64,000 nt of DNA, from positions 220,018,208 to 220,082,207 of the forward strand of contig OV884058.1 in NCBI GenBank assembly GCA_930367215.1. The letters are read 5' to 3'. Of the stretch, positions 10,434-22,060 are shown one piece after another. The notes under the pieces are model-generated. The model saw nothing but the letters and a program-made list of their open reading frames with translations. It was not told where the DNA came from and searched no databases. Numbering within the stretch: position 1 is the first letter of the stretch; the number at the start of each line of letters is the position of its first letter. The DNA is from Pollenia angustigena (taxonomy: Eukaryota; Arthropoda; Insecta; Diptera; Polleniidae). Position numbers and translations under genes: made by a program.

Positions 10434-11422
10434 CAGTCAAATCCCGATAATTCGTACCCCGATAAATCGTAATTCCCGATAATTCGTAATAAACTGTCGG
10501 TCCCTTGAAAAAATCTCGTTAAAGGCCAGTTTACACCGTAATACATTGTATTACGACATAATGTAGAATGAGAGAAATCTTATCATGTAAAAGCAAAATG
10601 CATATAGTAAGAGAGAATACGAATACAAAATCTGACAAGCGGTCGGTAAATGGTTTTTTTCTAAACCATTTTAGAAACTTATGTATTTTCATCACACCAG
10701 AGGTGCATTTTAACGGATTATATTGAAGGTGGTAGCATTTTTATACAATTACAAAATCAACTCAGGAAATTTTCATGTTGTTTTTGTAAAAATTGTAAAA
10801 CTGCAACCATCTGCTTTTTTGTTCTTATTTTTGATTTTACTTATACCATCCGTGTAAACATAAAGTATACTCTCAACAGACTTTTATTTTTTTCTTTTAA
10901 ACACGTAGAGAATTTCATATTATTTTGATTCTACAAAGTCGTAATACATTGTATTACCGTGTAAACTGGCCTTAATTCGTAAAATTTCCACACATTTTGG
11001 TCCCCTCGCTAATTCGTAATTTTTTTTTAAAAACAAATCTTCTTTACTTCTTATAAATCGTAATTGTTTGCTTAATAGGTATCTCTTATAATTCGTAATA
11101 AACACAACAGAAACGTGGAAATAATGATGTTTTGTTTACCGCTATTTTTTTGCTTGGGTATGGGTTTATTTTCTTAAGATCAGTTTGTTACATTAATAAT
11201 TTTTATATATAACTTTTATGTATTTTATTTTTAACAATTGTTTTTTATTTTTTTTTATCGTTTTGGTAAATAAATTGAAAAACCCCGTTAATTCGTATTT
11301 ATTTTATTTTAACCCCGTTTAATCGAAGCCCCGTTTAATCGAAACCCCGCTAAACCGAAAGCCCCTATAATTCGTAAGAAATGGCCGGTCCCTTGCGATT
11401 ACGAATTATCGGGATTCTACTG
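10434..11422. mobile_element. pogo/Tigger-like non-autonomous element
   Basis: Terminal inverted repeats are CAGTCAAATCCCGATAATTC on the left and the complement of CAGTAGAATCCCGATAATTC on the right (20 of 23 terminal bases agree). TA follows the right end and TG stands at the left, possibly a mutated TA. Inside, phrases such as CCCGTTAATTCGTA, CCCGTTTAATCGAA and AATTCGTAA recur as subterminal repeats. There is no intact transposase. A Harbinger-like MITE at 10523-10972 splits it. The pogo assignment rests on end style only. Confidence 0.7.
10523..10972. mobile_element. 450-bp PIF/Harbinger-like MITE
   Basis: Ends AGGCCAGTTTACAC and GTGTAAACTGGCCT with inverted repeats continuing through GTAATACATTGTATTAC. 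TAA is duplicated at 10520-10522 and 10973-10975. Removing the insert restores CTCGTTAATTCGTAAA, which matches the AATTCGTAA motifs of the host element. The 3-bp TWA duplication supports PIF/Harbinger. There is no coding sequence. Confidence 0.85.
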
Positions 11423-11561
11423 TATTATAATTTTTATGTAGACGTTCTTTACCCTAAGTCTAGACGAGCAATTTTTTTGGCAATTATTGCCGTAGCAACT
11501 ATCAAATTCTATTGCCAACACTGGATATTAACGTGTGGACTGCATAAATATGTTTTTGAAC

Positions 11562-12095
11562 CAGTGTTCGAAAATAAACACTAAATATCGGTTTTTAATG
11601 TTCGATTCGGTAGATTTGTGGAAAACACATACGCTAATAGTGTTTGTGTAGAAAATCATTAAAAAAAATAACGTTTCCCTGTTAGTCATCTTTCGAATAC
11701 AAAAATATTACTGTTTTTATCAAACTCAACAAAAGATGTGAACATTTAATTCCGTTCGGTTTTTTTTGAAAATCCACAAACTTCAATGTGTTCGGTTCGG
11801 CTCGTTAATGTTCGTCCCTTTTGGCTGGTAAAGAAAACATTTTTACAAAAACAAAATACACACACGAAAAAAACATTATAGAACATTAAAATATAATGTT
11901 TGTCTACAGTATCACTACAATTGTTCTGCTTTTTAACGAAGAACCGAACATTATATAATGTTCGGTTCTTTCTTGAAAATAGTTACGAACGATATTAAGG
12001 GTTGTGTATGTCTACACAATCACTAAAAAAATAGATATCGTTCCTGGGTGTGTGAGCCGAACGTAAAATAATGTACTGTTTATCTTCGAACACTG
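11562..12095. mobile_element. hAT MITE, family X, copy 1
   Basis: Ends CAGTGTTCGAAAATAAACA and its complement. The flanks TTTTGAAC and ATTTGAAC form an 8-bp duplication with one mismatch, as in hAT. The centre contains AACCGAACATTATATAATG palindromic phrases. At 534 bp it is close to the copies at 19518 and 47757. No transposase coding. Confidence 0.9.
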
Positions 12096-12589
12096 ATTTG
12101 AACACATGTTCAGCAACAAATGTTATAATATACTGCTGAGCAATTATCTCTTAACACAAGTTGTCAAAATCAATTATCAGTTACAAAACAGTAAAAATTT
12201 TAAACTTTAAACATACAATTTTAATACAAAATTTACAAATTAAAAATAAAAAAATAATTAAAAATAAATTGGTTGCCAAAGAAAATGTGAGTATTTATTA
12301 ACATACAAATTTATGTTTTGTGTTTAGACATATGTTTACTCCGCTCTGAAAGAAATGTTAAGAATAGAACATTTCTCTGACGTCATTCTGCCGACGATAT
12401 TGCTTATGTTTACAAATACAAATTAAGCGGGTTTTATTTTTATTCGATTAAACGATTAATCGATATTTGGCATTCTTAACTTATTCGATTAAACGAATAA
12501 AATTTTAAAATTAATCAATTAATCGAATAATTCTAAATTCAGAAATTTTATAAATTACGAGATTTATTATTTAATACTCGATAAACATT

Positions 12590-12800
12590 CTGTTTTTAAT
12601 GAAACTTGTCAAAGTAGCTCCAAATTGTTGCTTCATTTTCGGGCTCTTGGATTTTAAAAGAGTCAATACAACTTTGGATATTTGAAACTTTTTTCGAAGT
12701 ATCTTGTTTAAAATATTTATTCATTGGACCACTTGTAGCCCTCTTTGATTTTGTTGGGGGAACAACTTCTTCAAGTACTATGTTATAGTCACTGTGTAAG
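12590..12800 (-). pseudogene. Possible transposase fragment in element A
   Basis: On the minus strand an uninterrupted stretch reads LEEVVPPTKSKRATSGPMNK and then YFKQDTSKKVSNIQ, followed by SFKIQEPENEATIWSYFDKF and a stop. It has a more protein-like composition than its neighbours and resembles linker regions of BED-finger hAT-type transposases. There is no complete zinc finger and no catalytic residue. The fragment is cut at its upstream side just before element B (12821). It may be the C-terminal or internal remnant of the outer element's own gene. The call is an inference from composition and context. Confidence 0.3.
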
Positions 12801-13414
12801 TGGTAAACTGGTGTCTGTTAGTTTGTCCCAAAAATTTTTTATTTTGGATTTTCATGGGTGCTCAAGCATAATTAAATTGCTTATAGGGTAAAGAATTTTT
12901 GAGATTTTTTTCAGATTTTTCGGAAGAGGTTTAGAGGTCGCTCAAGACGAATTTTTGCCAAAAATCGTGTCTGCCGGCCATTTTTTTAAGTTTTCTTCAT
13001 AACTTTGTCGAAAACCACGATTTTCTTCACTTTTAATGAAATAATTTAAAAGAAAAATGCACAAGCTTTATTTTGGTGTAGAACGACTATTGGTTTTTGC
13101 AATGCATTTGCTCATTTATGCACCCTACATTAAAATTTTTCGTAATTTTTCCATAAATTTTGTAAATAACGCTTTATACACTGAAAGAATTTTCTTCGCA
13201 ATACCAATGAATTTTTACATTTATCCCATGAAAAATTGCATTAAAAAGGAAGCTATGCAGCGCTTCGTTGGATCCATGAAACCTGTTTCATTAAAATATA
13301 TTTAATGAAACATTACATTAGATCTATTAATATTATTCACTAGATGAATACTTTCAATAAAGTAAAATTGTTTTTATTTTATTTAATTTTTTCTTATTTT
13401 ATTTTTTTTTCTGT

Positions 13415-13490
13415 ATCTGGTGGGAATCGATCGCGCAACCTCGGTGCTGTTAGACTAGCTCACTATCAGCTAGCCTACCGGGGCAGTGTA
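13415..13490 (-). ncRNA. tRNA-like segment of family C, decayed
   Basis: Reverse complement of the block at 2139-2212. Its B-box is altered (GATCGATTCCC rather than GTTCGAATCCC), so a functional polymerase III promoter is unlikely here. The T-rich run to its left is the A-rich tail on the other strand. Confidence 0.55.
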
Positions 13491-13531
13491 GTTTTTGAAA
13501 TAAAAAAATGTGTTTTTTACTCAATTAAGAG

Positions 13532-15738
13532 CAGGGCTGTCAGATATGGCGATTTCTCGCCAAACGTGGCGATTTTTAAACGTGTTTGGCGATGGGATTT
13601 TCCATTTGGCGACTGGCGACTTTTTTGGCGATCTCTGATACAACTGGCGATTTACTTGGCTATTTTTACCATATTTATTATTTAAGCGATTTTTTAACAA
13701 TTTGTAATTATTTGTTATTATTACTCATTTTTTCACATAATTTTTGTTTTGTTATAATTTGCAGAATTACCATTGTGTGACTTTAGTTGCAATTTGCAAC
13801 CTTTTTGACGCTTTGATACTTTTTGTGCGACTTTTTTAAAATTGTCTAATATTGCAGTTTTTTCCAACTTTTTGCCCCTTTTTTGTAAGTAAAAAACTTC
13901 ATTTTACACTGCATAATTTCACATATTTTCCCTTAACGGTATCAATTTTGTTTTGAAAATTCCCAGGGATATGTAACCTCATTCGATTGATCAAGTGATT
14001 TTTTTGTATCCAGACAATTTCAACTACTGAACTGTATTGTATGTGCCTTGTTTTGTATCGTATTTATTGAATTTTCATGCCAATTTAGGATGATCGTCAT
14101 TATTATTAAAAGCGTTTTAAGACCAACTTTTTTACCGCTATTGATCTCTTATCTTATATATCATAAATGACACAGGCTTTTATTAGCGAATTTAAGTTGT
14201 TAGAAAGTAAATCAAACGATAAATCATACAATTACATTTTTAAAATTACAAATGTTAACCAAGCTTAAAAACTGATTTTTCTTAACCATTGCACCTTAAT
14301 TTAGACAAATAAGCAGCGCATGTATTAACTCTATTGCACAAAAGTGCGTGTGCAGACATTTTTTTTTTTAAATTAGAATAATGAAAAATAACTTAATCAA
14401 CAGGTAAGAAGTAGTAACTTACTCACAATCTATCAACTCTAAATTTTCGAGATACTGAAATAGAAGGTTCGATGCCAAGTAATGAATAAAGTTAAAAAAC
14501 ATAAAATCGTCGGTTGATTATTTAATTGTCGTATGTGGATACAAATTACATACGACATACGACAATTAAATAATCAACCGACGAAATGTAAAGCTTATAC
14601 ATATATTAAAGTATATGCAAACACATTATTAAAAATCAATCAAATGTGGAATTAATATACAAAAGTGTATTTAAACACATTTTTAACGAATTATTTCGCA
14701 GCTATTAATATCGTTTAAATTGTTAATTCCTTTTTGTTTTGTGTTTTTTTGATTAACCATCGCCTTACCAAATATGTTTATGTACATCGTTTTCCAATAC
14801 CCACCCAGGTGTTACTGCATGTCTATAAGCGATTAGAACAAGTTATCGTCACACAACTTTTTTCGGGTTTTTTTTAAAAAAGTTTTCGTCATACAAATTT
14901 TTTTTCAGCTTTTTTAACGAAAACAATTTGCTCTGTAAGTAAACATTTGTTCTGTAAGTAAAAATTTCTTTATAACTGAAGCAAATTTAAGAGAGTTATT
15001 AAAGAAATAAAACCGAAATTGTCACCCGGATAGGTATTGGTAAGGCTAAAGTAATAAAAAGGTTAAAAAAGTGTGAGACTTAAATTTGAAAAAAACTACT
15101 TTTTGTGCGAATTTTTGTTTTAAAAACGGCTTTTTGTGAAACTTTTTCAAAATGCACAACGGTAACCCTGATCAGTTAAAGTGAATTTTTTGTTCAGTCA
15201 CTATTTAATTCTAATGCTGGGTACACACAGTGCAACCTACATGCAATCTGTTTCCATGCAATCTCAAAATATCAAAGCGTTTTGATGTTGATGCAATCTG
15301 GAATGAATGAAAATGAATTTAAATCACTAGATTGCGTAAATGTGTTGCATAGAGTGAACCCAACATAATAGTATGAATGCAGGTCAAAGCACCAGTAATG
15401 AAATCGATGAGGCTGAAGCTTACGATCTTATATACTTGTGTATGTATATAATTTTAGTTTTTTCAACTGAATAATATATGATCTCCATGTTATGTTATTT
15501 AAAAAAAAAAATAACAAAAACAATACAAAATTTACTTTCGGCGACTTTTTTGCATTTTTTCTCATTTTTTTTTTGGCGATTTTTGACTGAAATATTATAC
15601 TTGCTTTTTTTGTATGCAAAATCAAACTAAAAAAAATAAAAAATATTATTAAAACTGAACAATATTAACGTTTGGCGATTTTTGGCGATTTCTGAAATCC
15701 GGTTTGGCGACGGAGCTCAAAAAAATCTGACAACCCTG
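13532..15738. mobile_element. hAT element D, 2.2 kb, innermost of the nest
   Basis: Ends CAGGGCTGTCAGAT and ATCTGACAACCCTG, flanked by a perfect 8-bp duplication ATTAAGAG (13524-13531, 15739-15746). Subterminal copies of TGGCGATTTTTGGCG phrases occur on both sides. The interior is AT-rich with no transposase that I can recognise. It includes a near-perfect hairpin at 14508-14584. An 8-bp duplication and CAGGG ends are diagnostic for hAT. Confidence 0.95.
14508..14584. repeat. Hairpin inside hAT D
   Basis: CGTCGGTTGATTATTTAATT followed by GTCGTATGT at the left is matched exactly in reverse by ACATACGACAATTAAATAAT and CAACCGACG at the right, with a loop of about 19 bases. It is probably a small inverted insertion or a structural feature of the element. 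Confidence 0.9.
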
Positions 15739-16593
15739 ATTAAGAGCGTAAATATGAGAATAAATTGTCCATAACAACAATAACAACGTTGGTTGAAAGT
15801 TTTTGGTTAATTTTTCATGACATTTTTTATTGTCATAATGAAAATTTAAATTAATGAAAGCATTATTGAAATATGTTACTTTTATAAAAAAAAAAATTTG
15901 GTTTCATAAATTTAATGGCATATTACATTAGATGTATGAAATAAATAAATCTTACATTTATTTAATTAACAATTAAACATTTTTTTAAGGAAACTATAAT
16001 TTTGTATTAATTTATGAATATAGTTATGTTTATGTTAAAATTTTTTGTTTAACTTGGACATACTTAAGTTTTCATTTATCCAATGAAAATTTTCAACGTA
16101 ATTACGAAATCCAATGAAGCGATTTTAACGAAAATACTTCATTATAACTATGAAATTCCATTTCGACAATGAAAATGTTCATTTACCCAAGGAAAATTTT
16201 TTTATGAAAATGATTCATTAAATATATGAAGCATTTTTCTTTCAGTGTAACTTTTAAAATTTTTATGAAAATGAAACAAACCAACAATGCAGTTTGAAAG
16301 ACCGATTTATTCTAAATAACTTAGAAACAAATATTTTTGAATTCGCTCTTACCGTTCCTGAGTTATATCGGTTTTCAGATTTGTACCCAGTTTATAATAT
16401 CTGTTATTACTCATACCCAACAAACAAATTAAAATTAAACGTTTTATTTTGCTTTTTTTTTGGGACACACTAGTGTCGGTGTTAAAGAACATTTACGTTA
16501 ATTTAACGTTTATTAGATTTATCCTTCGTACAATATTTTTAAATCAAACTCATTCTAAAGAGAGAAACGCATGAACTATTTTGTTATAAAATA

Positions 16594-16837
16594 CAGGCGT
16601 GTTCTATAAATCGAAAGGAAGTGGATTTAAAATCGAGCAAATTTCAAAAACGACCCTGTAATGAAAGTTCAGAAAAATATTCAATTTTATCTATTTTATT
16701 CTTTAAGTATCTATATTTTTGCAGCAACAACAACACTTAAAACCATGAAAAACGACGGCCATTTGGAAAATAGTAATTGAATTTAAATTATCGTTCGATT
16801 TCAATTTCACTTCATTTCGATTTCTAGAACATACCTG
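16594..16837. mobile_element. 244-bp hAT-like MITE in element A
   Basis: The left end CAGGCGTGTTCTATAAATCG pairs with the complement of the right end, CAGGTATGTTCTAGAAATCG. Flanks ATAAAATA/ATACATTC agree at only 5 of 8 positions, so the duplication is decayed. Non-coding. Confidence 0.7.
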
Positions 16838-17309
16838 ATACATTCATATAAATCGTTGAGTTAACATACTTACTTTTGTCGTTGTTTTCTTTTGTGAAAT
16901 GAATTGTTAATTTTGTTGAAAAAATTTAACAAAAATATAAGCTAAATTACTTACTAAACATGACTGTTTCTTTTTTAATTCCAACAATTTCTTTATTCGA
17001 CTTAAAACTTTAAAAAATTAAACATTTAACAGAAATACTATATATTATTATTATTCGATTAATCGGTATAAATTCTTCGATTAATCCTTTAATCGAAATT
17101 AGCAATTTTAAATTATTTGAACAATTAACCGTCTAAAATTGTTCGATTAATCGAACGAAAATTAATCGACTGAACACCCTAACTGTGATAGAAATTTACA
17201 CTTTTTTCTTAGACAAGCTGGGCACTTGTCGTTTTAACCTAATTCAAGTACGCTGAAGCCAATGGTGCTAACTGTTTTTTTTAGTTTAGTTCATGTTTTT
17301 CAGATATAC

Positions 17310-17480
17310 CGTTATTTCGAAAATGGAGGAGGTTGCACAACATATCGACCCATTTGCGCGAAATTATCGTATATGCCAATTTTTTTGAAATTGAGCTTTT
17401 TATGCAATCTTGTTCTACATTCAAAGAGACGTCGCACAGTGCTTTGTCCCCATATAACGAAGGGACATAAATAGAAGGAG
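17310..17480. repeat. Dispersed repeat, inverted relative of 20190-20410
   Basis: CGATAATTTCGCGCAAA, GTCGATATGTT and CAAAGCACTGTGCG appear here on the minus strand and on + at 20190-20410. The two pieces are about 2.7 kb apart in opposite orientation and may be arms of one old element. Non-coding. Confidence 0.6.
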
Positions 17481-17916
17481 TTGTCAGAATTTTTTAAAAT
17501 TTGGTACACTAGCGCAAAATAGCTTAGTTAAGAAAAATATGAATTTTTGGAGAAATCGGTTCAAGGACACGCCTACCTCCCATGTGTCCTGAAATGGAAA
17601 AATGTAATTTTAGCTTCAATAATGCCCACAAAACTGCAAAAAATGGTCAGGCTAATACACACACAACTAGCAACGTATGTGCAAATTTTCATTTCATCTG
17701 AACAAGGACTCAAGGTCCTGCCATATATCCTTTTTCTTAAAAATGCTGTAACACTTTCAAAAATTATCCAATCGTAATAAAATTTGGTGTGGAAATTGAT
17801 ATTTGTTAGATATATATGTGTGCCGTGTGGTAGAATCGGATTATTAATGTAAAAAATACAAAAACATCATTTAATGAAAAATGAGTTAAAAACGCTTAAA
17901 ATGCTCTTGCAAAAAT
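17481..17916. other. Unassigned non-coding DNA
   Basis: Open stretches here carry no domain. The sequence includes AAGGACACGCCTACCTCC, similar in style to the palindrome at 5056-6524, but too short to assign. Confidence 0.4.
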
Positions 17917-18620
17917 AACAAGTAAGAAAGTATAATCGGTAAAGCCCGACCATGTGATACCCTATAGTATAGTACTTAAAAACAAATTTCCTAGAGTGTT
18001 ATCTATTTGGGACCCATGGGCAATCATGGACCCGCCAGAACAAACTTATGTTATGAGGTTAAGATTCGTTTAAAAGTTCTTTCTCCCGAATATTGTTTTG
18101 ATATCTTAACCTCCGTATATGAGTTTTTTGGATGAGGGTTTATATGGAACCTTTGGTTTATTTATACCTGGACAACATTGTGTCATGACTTAGTAGCTAT
18201 CGTAAAAGTCATTGTCGCCAATTTGTATGTAAATACTAATATTTTTAAGGAAGCTGGCATTAAAAGCTATTTTTGGGAGAATGATTTGTATGGGAGCTAT
18301 GCTCAAAAATAGAAATATTCCAATAAAATTTGATAAGCTGATTTTGATTGCAATAAAATTAGTTTGGTTTGGACCAAATTTAATCTTGCCGATGTAATAA
18401 GATGGTTTTTGTAAAATAATGGACCGATTCGTTCCATTTTCAATAGGCTTGGTCCTTGTACCAGTCAGAGCTTCTGTGACAAATTTCATCAAATTGTCTC
18501 CGAATTTGCGATCTGTGTGCACAAGGTTGTATTGACAGCCAGCCGGCCGGACGGACATCGTTAGATCGACTCAGAAAGTGATTCTGAGCCGATATTACGA
18601 ATTATCTGGAACTATTTCTT
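17917..18620 (+). repeat. Family U, copy 2
   Basis: Begins ACAAGTAAGAAAGTATAATC with CGGTAAAGCCCGACCATG and ends around CGGACGGACATCGTTAGATC followed by GACTCAGAAAGTGATTCTG. It aligns with 3856-4810 along its length. The minus-strand frame at 18190-18558 lies wholly in the repeat and is not a gene. Confidence 0.7.
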
Positions 18621-19517
18621 ATTATATTCCTAATTAATTTTTTTTAAACTAATTTATTTATTACATTTAAATACATATGGCCATTTTTTTTAATTACAAT
18701 GAATCATCTTCAGTATTGGATTCTTCCAAAAAAAATATTGCCGCTCAACGAAACATTTGTTTCGTCATCTTTAGCTGGTTCATCAACATTTTCTCTCAGA
18801 ATATATTTCTCAATTTCTTAAAAAAATATATTTTGTTTAGTTTTTGGATTCCTTTTTGAAGATAACAACGGATCTGAGGAAAGTATTAAATGAGTCATTA
18901 AATCTTTATGAGTGTCGTCGTGACGTTTTTCTCGTATGGGAAAGTCTGGTTTTTATCACGATTTTGTGGTTGGCTTCCAATGCTTCTTCGGACAAGCACC
19001 CTGAAATTTATTTTAGTTATTAGTTACGTTTCATTATAATTACATAAAGCCACTTTAATACCTTAATATTTCTTATTATGTTCCTAGTTTTTTTTTTTTA
19101 ACTAATTCAATCTATGAAAATTTGAGCGAAAATCACGAAAATAGCATTTTTATTAAATACATTTTTTTTCAAGTTGTGGTAAAATTTTTAAATTTTTTTT
19201 TCTTGTAGTTATTAGAAAACAGTCTAAATATTCGAAATCAGAAAAAAACCCATAGACCATATTTTTCTTTTTTTTTTAATATTCCATCAAAGTAAAGACA
19301 TTTTTAGAGCTTAAGTAAATAATAAGCATTTTTCAAACCAATAAAAAAACACGTTTGAGAAAATAATTCAATAAAATTTTTTTACAGTTAGTTCTAAATA
19401 TAGTAAACTACTACAGAAAAAAATTTCAATCCCCTGCTTTAAAAAACAACAGTTTTACAACAGTTTTCCTAAAGCATGTAAAACTCAAGTAGTTGTTTGG
19501 CCATTTTTACTATAAAT
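18621..19517. other. AT-rich DNA, nothing identified
   Basis: Long T and A runs, no coding signal and no element ends recognised. Confidence 0.6.
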
Positions 19518-20059
19518 CAGTGTTCGAAAATAAACAGTACATTACTTAGCGTTCGGCTCACACACCGAAGAACGATATCTATTTTTTTAGTGTTTGTGTA
19601 AACATACACAACCCTTAATACCGTTCGTAACTATTTTCAAGAAAGAACCGAACATTATATAATGTTCGGTTCTTCGTTAAAAAACAGAAGAATTGTAGTG
19701 ATACTGTAGAAAAACATTATATTTTAATGTTCTTTAATGTTTTTTTCGTGTGTGTATTTTGTTTTTGTAAAAAATTTTTGGTTCGTTTTTTACTAGCGAA
19801 AAGGGACGAACATTAACGAGCCGAACCGAACACATTGAAGTTTGTGGATTTTCAAAAAAAACCGAACGGAATTGAATGTTCTCATCTTTTGTTGAGTATG
19901 ATGAAAACAGTATTATTTTTGTGTTCGAAAGATGACAAACAGGGAAACGTTATTTTTTTTAATGAATTTCTACACAAACACTATTAGCGTTTGTGTTTTC
20001 CAAAAATCTACCGAACCGAACATTAAAGAACGATATTTAGTGTTTATTTTCGAACACTG
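19518..20059. mobile_element. hAT MITE, family X, copy 2
   Basis: CAGTGTTCGAAAATAAACAG to CGAACACTG with a perfect 8-bp duplication CTATAAAT (19510-19517, 20060-20067). 542 bp. Orientation is opposite to copies 1 and 5. Confidence 0.95.
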
Positions 20060-20189
20060 CTATAAATTCTCAAACTTTGGCGCCCTCTCGCGCCGCCATA
20101 AAGAGTTAAATCTTAAAAATTCTTCAAAATTCATTTTAATTATTTTGTTATCTATCGATCTGTACATTTTTAAGTACAATATAAGACTT

Positions 20190-20600
20190 GTTTTTTTTTT
20201 TGATTTATGTCTATGGGCCAAAGCACTGTGCGTCGCCTGACAAAATATTGTAGGCGAATTCCACTTCGTTGCTCCAAATATTGAATGTATATTTTCATTT
20301 TTATATTGCAAGTGATAGCAGAGAAAAGTAGAAAAATGGCTCTCCTGTAAAATTTGGTTTTTATAACATACGATAATTTCGCGCAAAGGGGTCGATATGT
20401 TCGCGTAACTCAAAAACGCTTTGGCTTATTGAAAAAACTAAAAAGCCGAAATTCCGCAATAAAATTTCCTTTAAGAAAAGTAAAACTCTTTTCTAATGTG
20501 CGCAGGCGTTTTAGAAACATAATTGTTTGCGGAGAAAACAGCTTTCTTTCCAAAATTCTGAAATGTTTGTATGTTTAAAATTCATAAAAAATTGGAAAAT
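20190..20600. repeat. Dispersed repeat, second arm
   Basis: Homologous in reverse to 17310-17480 in its first 220 bp (CAAAGCACTGTGCG, CGATAATTTCGCGCAAA). The remainder, to element K, is unassigned. Confidence 0.55.
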
Positions 20601-20781
20601 GCAGCTACACACAAAAAAAAATATTGTGATGCCAAATAGCTTGAGCATTTGACGATTATGCTGTTGGGGTAAACAAAAACTTGTTGGCGTTAATGAAAAC
20701 CTTTTGTCGCAAGAAAGTTTCCAACTATATTTTTTGTTACCGCAACAAAATGAGAGTATTTGAAGTTTTTTAACAGCTAAA

Positions 20782-21793
20782 ATGAGGAGCTGCTCTATAA
20801 TACGCGATCTCTGGAACCGGCCCTACGGGTCTACACCGATGGTTCCAGGATGGGCAATAGAGTGGGTGGAGGTTTCTTCATCGAGGAATTGGACATTAGG
20901 GTCTCTTTTAGGCTGCCAGATGGCAGTCGTGTGCTGCAGGCGGAAATCTCTGCCATAAAGCGGGCGACAAACTGGCTGAAGTAGTATCGTATATCGAGGG
21001 ATATATGTATATTTACGGACAGCAAGGCTGCCATTGCAGCTCTGGCTGGTGTCTTTACGACATCTATGTTAACAGTGGAATGCCGGATGTCTCTGAAAGA
21101 GATCGTGTAACATTCCAGTGTAACGCTGACATGGGAACCAGGGCACAGTGGGTGCCTGGGTAACCATACTGCGGGTGGTCTGGCCAAACGGGGCTGTCTC
21201 TTGGACGACATGTTCGTCGATGGCCTGATTGGCACTTCAATGGCCCGCTGCAAGACTCTCATCAGGCGGGAGTCGTACAGAAGGGCTCAGGGGAGATGGC
21301 AGGGAGAGCATACCTCCTTGATGGCCAGGACTCTATGGCCTGGATATGACGCGGCGAGAACGCGCGTAATACTCGGTCTCGGCAGGGACCGGATGAGAAC
21401 AGTGATATCGGTCATCACGGGTCACTGGGTGATAGGAACTCATGCCAGGAGCATGGGTCTTGCGAATAATGATTACTGTAGGAGTTGTCATGATGAGGAG
21501 TAGGAGATAGTGTTTCACTTCCTCTGCCAGTGCCCTGGTCTTTGGGGCATTAGGTTAGGCATCTTGGGAGACCAGAATTGCCATGTCTGGAACATTTGTC
21601 CAATGTGGGACTGAAATCGATCTCCTTGTTCTGCAGGGAATCGGGGTGGTTCGAGACTGCAGTGACCTCTGGGGAATAGCCTGGTGGATGCTGGCTGACT
21701 CTTGTCACTGGCTAGGGGTATCACAAAGGGGCCGCTATAAGGACCCAAGTGAGTCATCGTCGTGACGGCTACCCATTTAACCTAACCTAACCA
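20782..21793 (+). pseudogene. 5'-truncated LINE: RNase H and Cys-rich tail
   Basis: In one frame (with stops near 20983, 21106 and 21501) the residues VYTDGSRMGNRVGGGF, then LQAEISAIKRATNW, FTDSKAAIAAL, and EPGHSGCLGNHTAGGLAKRG give the four conserved RNase H blocks (D, E, D and H regions). Further on come SVITGHWVIGTHARSMGL and a CRSC...FHFLCQCP motif typical of LINE C-termini. The insertion is bounded by a 10-bp duplication AACAGCTAAA (20772-20781, 21794-21803) and its 3' end is CCTAACCTAACC. The segment is clearly GC-richer than its surroundings. An I/LOA-type LINE is likely, since RNase H is confined to a few LINE groups. It is inactive. Confidence 0.9.
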
Positions 21794-21955
21794 AACAGCT
21801 AAATTATTTGTTGCAAATAAAATAACTTTTGTCGTTAAAGGTTTTCCTCTGTAATAACAGCATATTGAAAATTGCTGTTGACGTAAATGATTTGCATTTG
21901 CAGGAAACAACAGTTTTTGTTGCCATAAAATATTTATTTTTCGAATCAAATAATA

Positions 21956-22029
21956 AGGGTATTCATTTCAATTTTTTTTGGTTGGAAAAGTGGAAAAAAG
22001 AAAAATTACACTCTTATTGACGTGAACGG

Positions 22030-22060
<31 letters not shown>

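Larger units (their letters stand above)
13179..16247. mobile_element. TIR element, family C, copy 2
   Basis: CACTGAAAGAATTTTCTTCG at the left and TTTTTCTTTCAGTG at the right, with TA on each side. Orientation is opposite to copy 1 (1555-2477). Comparison with family B copy 2 (GGTTTATTACTTTTC near 34250) shows the empty target site, confirming insertion at TA. Without hAT D it is about 854 bp. Confidence 0.9.
12821..16470. mobile_element. TIR element, family B, copy 1 (holds C and D)
   Basis: Left end GTTTGTCCCAAAAATTTTTT, complement of right end GTGTGTCCCAAAAAAAAAG, flanked by TA on both sides (12819-12820, 16471-16472). The left 350 bp align with copy 2 at 33909, including GGAAGAGGTTTAGAGGTCGC. 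Only about 580 bp of B are left once the nested element C is removed, so this is an internally deleted copy. Tc1/mariner-type TA targeting. Confidence 0.8.
12428..17180. mobile_element. Outermost element A of a nested stack (tentative)
   Basis: The left edge GGGTTTTATTTTTATTCG and the complement of the right edge (GGGTGTTCAGTCGATTAATT) both run into repeated CGATTAATCG motifs. This suggests terminal or subterminal inverted repeats of one old element. No clear target duplication was found. It would enclose B (12821-16470), a possible transposase relic and a small hAT MITE (16594-16837). Boundaries are estimates. Confidence 0.4.

Noticed and set aside
18190..18558. 122-codon minus frame
   Set aside because: Lies entirely in dispersed repeat family U; no domain.
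20831..21262. 143-codon minus frame
   Set aside because: Antisense of the LINE RNase H region, which has clear motifs on plus.
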